A stretch of 64,000 nucleotides of DNA from contig JANSYC010000002.1 of NCBI GenBank assembly GCA_024742605.1, positions 71,238-135,237 of the forward strand, in the 5' to 3' direction. The notes under the pieces were generated by a model. That model worked only from the letters and a program-made list of their open reading frames with translations. It ran no database searches and had not been told where the DNA came from. The DNA comes from Alphaproteobacteria bacterium (GTDB taxonomy: Bacteria; Pseudomonadota; Alphaproteobacteria; Thalassobaculales; Thalassobaculaceae). Of this stretch, positions 57,683 through 64,000 are shown piece after piece. How positions within the stretch are numbered: position 1 is the stretch's first letter; the number at the start of each line of letters is the position of its first letter. A program made the position numbers and the translations under genes.

Positions 57683-58273
57683 TCATCCGCCGTCTCGGAT
57701 CAATTCGTAGACCATATGCGTGGTCAAGGTCTCACCGACCTCGATCTCCACACCGATCAGACCGTAATCGGCTCCGATATCGACCAGTCGCCAGTCGGAC
57801 GCGTCCAGCAAGGTGCGGGTCAACTCCAGTTCGGGGCGCGCCTTGGCCTCGGCCGCGAGCAGGACATTTCGCCACAAGGCCATCCGACGGTCCGTCTCGA
57901 TCTCACGCTCGAAGTCGAAGCTCAAGAGCAGATGACCCTGATTCACTTGGGAAATCTTGTAGCCTGCGAGGGAGAAACCAGCCTCGCGGCCGATCTCGGC
58001 CAATGGCTCGGGTCCCTCGATGGCCATACGCCGAATGGCTGAGGCCGCAAGCTGCATCCGATCCGGTCGATCCAGGGACTTCACGACGCCGAAGAACCAC
58101 TCGCTCACGGTTCGATCCAAATCGGCGAGAAACTCCGAGACGTCCGCGATCGCATCGCCGACAACACCCGCTTGAGCAGGCTTCGGTCCACTGACCGCAA
58201 GCATCGCCGTCACCAAGACCATCAAATAAGCGCTGCGCAGGCTGTTCCGGCGTCGCGAGTCGGAGACGATCAT
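57683..58273 (-). CDS. Secreted protein of unknown function
   Basis: The protein of about 196 residues has an N-terminal signal peptide (SRRRNSLRSAYLMVLVTAMLAVSGPKPAQAG) and then a mixed alpha/beta part with helices such as AIADVSEFLADLDRTVSEWFFGVVKSLDR. ATG 58273 is chosen, with ATG 58291 six codons upstream an alternative; neither has a strong ribosome-binding site. I do not recognise a family. It converges with the DUF4239-like gene, 13 bases between stops. Confidence 0.6.
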   Translation of the reverse strand: MIVSDSRRRNSLRSAYLMVLVTAMLAVSGPKPAQAGVVGDAIADVSEFLADLDRTVSEWFFGVVKSLDRPDRMQLAASAIRRMAIEGPEPLAEIGREAGFSLAGYKISQVNQGHLLLSFDFEREIETDRRMALWRNVLLAAEAKARPELELTRTLLDASDWRLVDIGADYGLIGVEIEVGETLTTHMVYELIRDGG

Positions 58274-58445
58274 GGGACCAGGGTTCTGCATGGGCAGACT
58301 AAACAGGAAATCTGGAAACTGGGCAACAGCCCGATGAATCCAAGGATTTACGGAACCGTGCGATCCCCGCATCGACAACCGTGTTTCACGAGCCACGCCG
58401 TTAGGTCATGATATCGCTCTTCTGGTCCAACCGGGTGAACTCGCC

Positions 58446-59093
58446 ATGGCAAACGTTCTTGTTGTCTCTACCAGCAAGGGGGGAACCGGAAAGACCACAC
58501 TCGGTGTCTCGCTCGCCGCCTATTGGCGGGATCAGGGCAAAAGGGTTTCGATCCTAGATACGGATCCGAATGAGGCAATGACCCGCTGGGCCGGGAAAAG
58601 CCAGACCGGGTTCCAGGGGATTGAGGTCCGGTCGAGTTCGAACGAGCACGATATCATCGAGAACGTGCAACAGCTCGGAGCGAATGCGGATCTGGTGGTT
58701 GTCGATACGGCCGGGTTCGGCAACCAGTCGATGATCTATGCGGTCGGGATCGCCGATCTGGTTCTGGTCCCCGTGATGGCGGATGAGGCCAGCCTGTTCG
58801 AGGCTGCCAAGATGAAACGCGTGATCGACAGCGCCAGTGCCCTGACGCGACGCGACATCAACTTCCGGACGGTTCTGAATCGGGTCAAGCGGACAACCAC
58901 CGTGGTGCGGCATACCGAGCGGAATCTGGAGCAGTTGGGCCTGAGACCGACCGCCACCCGCATCGGTGATCGGGTGATTTTCCAGGAGGCGTCATATCAC
59001 GGGGAAACCCCGCTCAGCCTGATGCCTGGCAACCGTGCGGCCCTGGAAATTCGAAATCTGGCACGGGAATTGGAACCCGAGCTGTTTATTTGA
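58446..59093 (+). CDS. Orphan ParA/MinD-type ATPase
   Basis: The 215-residue protein has the deviant Walker A loop KGGTGKTT at residues 11-18 with the signature Lys, the Walker A' VSILDTDPNEAMTRW, Walker B LVVVDTAGFGN and the ParA-fold C-terminus. There is no N-terminal DNA-binding domain and no ParB or MinE gene next to it, so it is an orphan partitioning-type ATPase. Such proteins position cargo such as chemoreceptors, carboxysomes or cell-surface complexes on nucleoid or membrane. It lies between the secreted protein gene and the mitofilin-like gene. Confidence 0.92.
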   Translation: MANVLVVSTSKGGTGKTTLGVSLAAYWRDQGKRVSILDTDPNEAMTRWAGKSQTGFQGIEVRSSSNEHDIIENVQQLGANADLVVVDTAGFGNQSMIYAVGIADLVLVPVMADEASLFEAAKMKRVIDSASALTRRDINFRTVLNRVKRTTTVVRHTERNLEQLGLRPTATRIGDRVIFQEASYHGETPLSLMPGNRAALEIRNLARELEPELFI

Positions 59094-59154
59094 AGACTTG
59101 GTGCGGCGACCATCTGGTGATCCCGCCATTCCCCGGGAGCACTCTTTCGGCATG

Positions 59155-59176
59155 AAAAAAGGGACCCGGTGGCCCC
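59155..59176 (-). terminator. Intrinsic terminator after the first mitofilin-like gene
   Basis: On the minus strand a stem GGGGCC-ACCG-GGTCCC with one wobble pair (59161-59176) is followed by six T (59155-59160). It is about 30 bases downstream of the stop at 59205 and ends the minus-strand cluster; converging ParA transcription meets it on the other side. Confidence 0.75.
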
Positions 59177-59204
59177 TTCTCTCCGATCAAACCGGTCACG
59201 GACC

Positions 59205-60428
59205 CTACTGGGCGCGGGCGACCGCCTCGATCATGTAGACGTCCAGATCGGCCACTGCCTCGGCAGCGAGGTCGCGTGACTGGACCGCGGCAATCCAGGA
59301 CTCGGTCTTCGCCTTCATCGCCTCCGGCAAAGCCTCGAGCTCCGCGATGGCCATGTCGAACGCACCGGCCCGGACCATTTCCTCGGCCCGCGCCATGATG
59401 CTCAAGGGCCCGTCACCATCCGGCACACCGTCCAGCCGCCACCGCAGGCGGATCGTAGCTGCCGTCAGGGAGGCCATGGTCTCGGAAATCGTGCGGGCGA
59501 TTTCACCGCCACCGGATTCTATGATCTGGGACGCAGCGACCACGTCCTGCGACACCTCGTCGAATGTGCGCTGCAAATCCTGATCGGTCGGAATACCGAT
59601 CTCAGCCCAGGGATCCAGAGCATAGACCGACTCCATGGCCGGGTCGTTTTCACCGACGATCGCCCGGAACAGATTGAGCTTGTCGGCGAACGGGCCACCG
59701 GAGTTTATCTCCTCACGCAGATCGTCGGCGACGATGAGAATGGCCGGGACTTTTACCGCACGGATCGAGGTATTCAGTGTCACCTGACCCTCGGACAACT
59801 GGGTCACGGTCGCGCTCAACTCCGCGACACTTCCGATCAGCGCCTTCTGATCGGCCTCCAGCTTCGCGACAGCGCTGCTTTTGCCGTCACCACCCCATAC
59901 CAGGGGCCCCCAGACCGGCGTGGTCACGGCGATGATGACCGCCAGGACACTTGCCAAAAGTGGCAATGTGCTACTGCCGCCACCGGTCGTCCCACTGCCG
60001 CCCGGTGGCGTCGAAAACTTCGTGGATGTGGTCGAGCCACTGTTCGCCGCAGGCGTCGATGGCGGTGTGGCTGTGGAAGAACTGGAGGTGCTTGAACCGC
60101 TCATGTTACGCCGTTTCGGTGGGGGTGGAGGTGCTGCATTGGCACCTAGGTTGGAAGAACTTGGAGAATCAAGCCGTGTGGAAGGTGGTACCGCAGCCGC
60201 AGCCGCGCTTTTTTTCGTCCCGGACTTGGAAGCAGCGGCAGCCTTCGGCGACCGCGCTTTTTTGGAAGCCGTCGAGGCGGTCGCAGCGGCTTTCGGTTTC
60301 GGCGCTACGACCTTGGCCGCGGGTTTCGCTGCCTTGGGTTTCCGAAGGGCAGGTTTCTTAGGTTCCGAAGTTGTTTCCGGTCCGACATTTCTAGCGCCGG
60401 AGCCGCCGTCACTGTCCGCGTCGCTCAC
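59205..60428 (-). CDS. Mitofilin (Mic60)-like membrane protein with histone-H1-like tail
   Basis: The 407-residue protein starts at GTG 60428 (GGGGG upstream). Residues 1-80 are Lys/Ala/Pro-rich like a histone-H1 tail, 80-153 are Ser/Thr/Gly/Pro low complexity, 155-175 form the single transmembrane helix, 185-220 a short coiled coil. The C-terminal 180 residues follow the mitofilin pattern: INSGGPFADKLNLFRAIVGENDPAM, then EIGIPTDQDLQRTF, and finally GAFDMAIAELEALPEAMKAKTESWIAAVQSRDLAAEAV. This is an inside-out orientation with the coiled coil and mitofilin domain in the periplasm, as for Mic60. Confidence 0.75.
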   Translation of the reverse strand: MSDADSDGGSGARNVGPETTSEPKKPALRKPKAAKPAAKVVAPKPKAAATASTASKKARSPKAAAASKSGTKKSAAAAAVPPSTRLDSPSSSNLGANAAPPPPPKRRNMSGSSTSSSSTATPPSTPAANSGSTTSTKFSTPPGGSGTTGGGSSTLPLLASVLAVIIAVTTPVWGPLVWGGDGKSSAVAKLEADQKALIGSVAELSATVTQLSEGQVTLNTSIRAVKVPAILIVADDLREEINSGGPFADKLNLFRAIVGENDPAMESVYALDPWAEIGIPTDQDLQRTFDEVSQDVVAASQIIESGGGEIARTISETMASLTAATIRLRWRLDGVPDGDGPLSIMARAEEMVRAGAFDMAIAELEALPEAMKAKTESWIAAVQSRDLAAEAVADLDVYMIEAVARAQ

Positions 60429-60571
60429 CGCTATCCCCCGTCAAAACTTACTTTGATCCGTCATAGCCTACACCAAATTGAACCGCCTGTATTGCGCCGC
60501 TTAACATGCCGACATCAAATCATCGCCTCGCATGCCAGCAAAACCGATACCGGGCGAGTCTTGAGTTAGTC

Positions 60572-61174
60572 TCAGTCCTTTTTTCCGGCGTATCGGTAGA
60601 ACTGAAGCACGACCAGCGCCAGCGCTGCGGACCAAAAGTTCAAGGTGTTCAGGGTGTAGGGAAGCAGGGTGATGAGATAGGTCGTGACCATTTGTCCGAT
60701 CAGAGCCGCGAAGACGATGCCGAACAGGCCGATGACGACTTCGATACCTCGAAGAAGCAGCAGGACCGACAGCAAACTTGCAATCCCCAAGGCCGCGAGA
60801 CAGAGTCCATAAACCATCCATCCCATCGGGAGATCGGCAAGGCTCAACTGCGCCCAGAGCGGTGCGTAGTCGTAGAGCGCGGGATCGCCGATCGTCGAAA
60901 GGTACACCCGCCACGGCAGGTCCCACGGCCCACCGGCTTCAACGATGGTGTTGATCTCGTAAGCGGGGCGCGCTTCGTTGGTGATGAAAACCCCGAAGCC
61001 GAGGAGGATTCCGAAGCCGGTCGACAACTGGGACAAGAGCGGGATGCGGTCGAAGAACGCCAGCGACGGCACCCGCCAAATCAGGCGTGACGCATACACC
61101 CCCAACAGGGGAATCAACAAGAGGGTCGCGCCGATCAGAAATCGTCCGGCCAAGTTGAGGAATACGTCCGTCAC
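60572..61174 (-). CDS. Five-helix membrane protein of unknown function
   Basis: The 200-residue protein has probable helices at about 10-28, 45-64, 117-140, 145-166 and 175-193, separated by a longer loop at 65-115 with YEINTIVEAGGPWDLPWRVYLSTIGDPALYDYAPLW. The start is GTG 61174. No family is recognised. It lies between the two mitofilin-like genes, 42 bases from the larger one, so it is likely a membrane partner of them. Confidence 0.7.
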   Translation of the reverse strand: MTDVFLNLAGRFLIGATLLLIPLLGVYASRLIWRVPSLAFFDRIPLLSQLSTGFGILLGFGVFITNEARPAYEINTIVEAGGPWDLPWRVYLSTIGDPALYDYAPLWAQLSLADLPMGWMVYGLCLAALGIASLLSVLLLLRGIEVVIGLFGIVFAALIGQMVTTYLITLLPYTLNTLNFWSAALALVVLQFYRYAGKKD

Positions 61175-61216
61175 ACCGTGCGCTGCCTTTGGGGCCTAAT
61201 CAGGGCCGCCGCCGCG

Positions 61217-62953
61217 TCAGTCCGGCTTCGCCGCCGCTCCGACGCCCGCTGCATCCCGACCGTAGACGACCGCCTCCAAACGCTGCATCGCCTGAGCAAC
61301 CTGATAGCGATCGCGCAATCCGACCAACCAGTCGTTCAACGCGCCCGATCGGCTGTCCGTGATCATCACCGAAGCTTCCGCCACCGCCAACTCCAGATCG
61401 CCGCGCTCCAACGCGCTGTCAATCGTATCGGCCGCCGCTTCGAGCCCCCCGCTCAGCGCCGGCTGCGGAGAGGATACGCCACCGACCAGCATTGAGAACC
61501 ATTGACCAATCTGCGCGCTCCAATTGGACGCCCGGCTGGCAATCGAGCTCGACTGGCTCGCTATCAAGCGCAGGTCTCTCCGAAGATCCTGGATCGAGTT
61601 CACACCCTTTGCCGAGACCTGAGTCAGCAGATCGAAAGCCGGTGAGGAGGTCGCAGCGTCGTTCAGGTTCTGTCTCGCAAAACTCAGTTCCTCGGGGAAA
61701 GGTGTGGAGTCATGTACCGCGCCCTGCAGTTGCAGAAGCGCGAGAACCGGCATGTTCTGCGACTGGAAGACCGAAACAAGCTGAGCCGTTCGCTCGTTGA
61801 CATCCAGCAGCGCCTTGAAATCGTTCGTCAGGGTCTCGACGCGCTGATCAATCGCAGCCGTTCGCTCCGTCAGGGCCGACTGAGCCTCCACCGCTTCCAC
61901 CATGCCGACCTCTATAGCATCCGAACGCTGTTCGAGGGCGGCGGCCATCTCCTGGGTCGCCCCAAGATCCGAGCTCAACGCGTCCTGGGCGGCCATCACC
62001 TCCGATTTCAACGCATCTATGGATGCCGCCAGGGACCCGGAGGCCGCCTGCAGTTCGCTGTCCAAGCGCATCACTTCCGAAGCCATATCGGCTTTCATCG
62101 CCTCAATCGCCGCCTGCTGCGCCGGGAGCTGCTCCGTCACATCTCCGGTCGCGCTCGACAAGGATTGGAGCCGCGCATCCACATCGTCTAGTTTTGCGGC
62201 CATCTCATCCCGCAGCAGCAACTCGCGCGCCGCCTCTTGAGTCAGGCCATCCGCCGCGACCACCCGTTCCAGGGCCGCCGTGAGGCGGTCGATCCGCGCG
62301 TCCAGCCCCTCATAGGTGACCTCCAGCCGGTCGGTGTCATATCCGGTGACCATATTGACCACCCGCTCGCTCAACTGGGGCACATACTCCAGAAGCAGTT
62401 GACGCGCTTCCGACCGGTAACTGGGCGCACCGAGGGAAACCACCGCAGCCGCCAAGGCGATCAGTGCAAAAATAAGGGTCCAAAACGTCGCGAACCAGCT
62501 TCCGCGCCGTTTCGCCGGCGGCGTCGCCCCCCCGGCTCCCACACCGCCGCCGGTCGCGGCACCGCCTCCGGAGCCGCCCGCACTTCGTCCGTCCGCCTTG
62601 AGTCCGGACCCACCGATGCCCGGGGCCGGCGATGCCGACGACAGGCTGGGTTTCGGCTCTGCCGACGCAGATGCGGCGGATGCCGCAGATGACGTTCCGG
62701 TCGGAGATGGGGATTTCGCCGTCTCCGAACTCATGGATACGCCTCCTGTGGTCTTGGCGTCCGTCGATGATTTCGGAACTTCGGCACTCATGTCTTCACC
62801 CGGCAGTGTCTGTGGCTGTGGCTCTGGCTTCGTGGTGTCGGGACCAGCCTGTGAAGACTCCTCGCCAACGCGAGACGCGCTCCCGGGGTACCGGTTCGCC
62901 AGTCGTTCCAGATCTGCTGGATCCACATTTGGAAGCCGTGGTCGGTTCGCCAT
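61217..62953 (-). CDS. Large mitofilin (Mic60)-like coiled-coil membrane protein
   Basis: The protein of about 578 residues has 150 residues of Ser/Thr/Ala/Gly/Pro-rich low complexity, a helix at about 153-174, a long periplasmic coiled coil (about 213-398, heptads such as DEMAAKLDDVDARLQSLSS) and the mitofilin C-terminal domain (LLQLQGAVHDSTPFPEELSFARQNLND, GVNSIQDLRRDL, then SALERGDLELAVAEASVMITDSRSGALNDWLVGLRDRYQVAQAMQRLEAVV). ATG 62953 is preferred over ATG 62959 because the GAGGG site would be too close to the earlier one. It looks more like a full Mic60 than its paralogue at 59205. Confidence 0.8.
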   Translation of the reverse strand: MANRPRLPNVDPADLERLANRYPGSASRVGEESSQAGPDTTKPEPQPQTLPGEDMSAEVPKSSTDAKTTGGVSMSSETAKSPSPTGTSSAASAASASAEPKPSLSSASPAPGIGGSGLKADGRSAGGSGGGAATGGGVGAGGATPPAKRRGSWFATFWTLIFALIALAAAVVSLGAPSYRSEARQLLLEYVPQLSERVVNMVTGYDTDRLEVTYEGLDARIDRLTAALERVVAADGLTQEAARELLLRDEMAAKLDDVDARLQSLSSATGDVTEQLPAQQAAIEAMKADMASEVMRLDSELQAASGSLAASIDALKSEVMAAQDALSSDLGATQEMAAALEQRSDAIEVGMVEAVEAQSALTERTAAIDQRVETLTNDFKALLDVNERTAQLVSVFQSQNMPVLALLQLQGAVHDSTPFPEELSFARQNLNDAATSSPAFDLLTQVSAKGVNSIQDLRRDLRLIASQSSSIASRASNWSAQIGQWFSMLVGGVSSPQPALSGGLEAAADTIDSALERGDLELAVAEASVMITDSRSGALNDWLVGLRDRYQVAQAMQRLEAVVYGRDAAGVGAAAKPD

Positions 62954-63009
62954 AGACATACCCTCGACGCTTCTGCCCAGGCAGCTTGACCGGAATGGTT
63001 AGGCCAACC

Positions 63010-63447
63010 CTAGTCCGGGACGGAATTGAACCAACGACGCGACCGGATAACCCACCCGGCACGTCGCGGACGAATACCTTCTTCGACCATCAACGCCTTG
63101 ACGCGTCGGCGGGCCTCATCCGGTGTGATCTTGCCGCGGGCCTTCGCTCGATACATCTCAGCCGCCTGCTCGAACTCCCGCCGGGACAACCGGCGACCGG
63201 AGTTCTGGTTGGCCTGCATGGTCAAAATCTCGCGCGTCGCGTCGTCGGCAACCCTCTGAAGCACGAGCTTCTGATCGTTCACGGTAGCCAACATGGATCC
63301 GTTCGCTTCGTCCAGGCTGAGATGGAACCTCGCCATACCGTCCTGAAGGAGACGGCGTTCATCCTCAACCCGAATGAAGCCTCCATTCATGCCTTCAATG
63401 CGAACCATGTCCGCAAATCGACGCCGTGTTTCCGGATCTGCTGTCAT
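63010..63447 (-). CDS. Basic helical protein of unknown function
   Basis: The 145-residue protein is mostly helical and increasingly basic towards the C-terminus (EARRRVKALMVEEGIRPRRAGWVIRSRRWF). A middle stretch DATREILTMQANQNSGRRLSRREFEQAAEMYRAKARGKITPDEARRRV resembles a helix pair with a short loop. No signal or transmembrane segment is present. I do not recognise a family. It lies 56 bases before the large mitofilin-like gene and probably shares its transcript. Confidence 0.6.
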   Translation of the reverse strand: MTADPETRRRFADMVRIEGMNGGFIRVEDERRLLQDGMARFHLSLDEANGSMLATVNDQKLVLQRVADDATREILTMQANQNSGRRLSRREFEQAAEMYRAKARGKITPDEARRRVKALMVEEGIRPRRAGWVIRSRRWFNSVPD

Positions 63448-63615
63448 CTATGAAATATATCCATTTTGCGCGTGTCCCAGTTCGGGACGACTTAACGATG
63501 AACGGCGCCAAATCTGCAACTCGAGCATGGGTACCGCCGGTACACGCTCAAACATCTGATCGGCTCAAGGGCAATGCCGATGAGTGCCAGACATTCTCAT
63601 CGTTCTTGCCGGCAA

Positions 63616-63987
63616 TCAACCAGACGTCGGAGTCTCGATGATCGGCATCGGCTGTGTCATGAACCAGTGAGCACCAATCCCGCCCGCAACCGCGCCCGCC
63701 AAGGTCGCCATGCCGCCGCCGCCCAGCAGATCAATGACCAGCGCGCCCCCCAGGGACCCGATGGCGATGACGACGAGATCGTTGGTGGACACCATCACCA
63801 CCTTCGAACCGTCGGACATCTGAGACGCCGCGTCCTGCGCGGCATCAACCATTTCATTCATCTTGGAGCGCATCTGATCGACCATGGTGCTCAGCGATTC
63901 AATCTGCTCCGGCGTCAGAATCGTTCCGCCGCCGGACGAGGAATCGCTGGTCACGGCAGGCGTTTCAACGGTTACCGATTGCGCCAT
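63616..63987 (-). CDS. Small membrane protein with glycine-zipper helices
   Basis: The 123-residue protein has a Ser/Gly-rich start, an amphipathic helix (about 25-60: TPEQIESLSTMVDQMRSKMNEMVDAAQDAAS), and two hydrophobic segments (about 71-88 and 91-108) very rich in Gly and Ala, of the glycine-zipper type found in helices that pack tightly or oligomerise in membranes. ATG 63987 has GGCGG upstream. It is the first visible gene of the mitofilin-like run; more genes may lie to the right. Confidence 0.6.
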   Translation of the reverse strand: MAQSVTVETPAVTSDSSSGGGTILTPEQIESLSTMVDQMRSKMNEMVDAAQDAASQMSDGSKVVMVSTNDLVVIAIGSLGGALVIDLLGGGGMATLAGAVAGGIGAHWFMTQPMPIIETPTSG

Positions 63988-64000
63988 AGCACCGCCTGTA

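Noticed and set aside
59881-60456. Val/Ala-rich plus-strand frame opposite the first mitofilin-like gene
   Set aside because: It mirrors the Lys/Ala-rich tail region of the minus-strand gene and has no start signal or domain.
63001-63060. tRNA-like stretch near the end of the 63010 gene
   Set aside because: A GGxxTTGAACC-like string is present, but no cloverleaf arms or acceptor stem can be formed around it.

Overview
The window reads as a GC-rich chromosomal segment of an alphaproteobacterium, most likely a Rhodospirillales-type (possibly marine) organism. This rests on gene order and family content: yebC-ruvCAB-ybgC-tolQRAB-pal-cpoB-tilS-ftsH-folP-glmM on one strand, a DUF4164/zapA/6S RNA/5-FCL block, a UbiK/YbjN/ProC/COQ9-like block, and a long DHPS with an N-terminal extension. 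No species can be fixed from sequence reading alone. No rRNA, tRNA, CRISPR array, transposase or phage gene was seen.

Layout. 1-6546 (minus): envelope and housekeeping operon hldD-lgt-midA-like-pgeF-PhyH-like-M24-lipoprotein, with many 4-base start/stop overlaps. 6695-9589 (plus): ubiK, ybjN-like, proC, COQ9/TetR-like, with a 350-bp AT-rich gap full of inverted repeats and one interspersed palindrome. 9586-19240: accessory catabolic genes (2-hydroxyacid dehydrogenase, GGT-like, HCCA-isomerase-like, DUF35 plus thiolase-like pair, cobU, pyrE, GST, PaaI-type thioesterase, PhyH, an aldo-keto reductase homologue lacking its catalytic tetrad). 19267-22573: AlaX-type editing protein and a threonine dehydratase divergent from a MocR regulator. 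22586-38579 (minus): sixteen housekeeping genes from yebC to thiD. 38837-46812: LysE exporter, YmdB-type phosphoesterase, 5-FCL, candidate 6S RNA, zapA with a 9-bp tandem repeat in its leader, then tkt-gap-fba-thiE for central carbon metabolism (no pgk between gap and fba). 46822-50421: sugar O-methyltransferase-like protein, GNAT acetyltransferase, DmdC-like acyl-CoA dehydrogenase.

50700-56839 (plus) is a heavy-metal RND efflux operon: an unusually long adaptor, a His-rich membrane accessory protein, a CzcA/CusA-type pump and a small His-rich secreted protein, with no outer-membrane channel.

56878-63987 is the least ordinary part. It holds a DUF4239-like membrane protein, a secreted protein of unknown function, an orphan ParA-type ATPase, and a minus-strand run of a glycine-zipper membrane protein, a basic helical protein, a mitofilin (Mic60)-like protein, a five-helix membrane protein and a second mitofilin-like protein with a histone-H1-like Lys/Ala tail. 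Mic60 homologues in alphaproteobacteria are normally single and sit beside heme genes, so two in a ParA-associated cluster is the best candidate here for an undescribed membrane-organising system.
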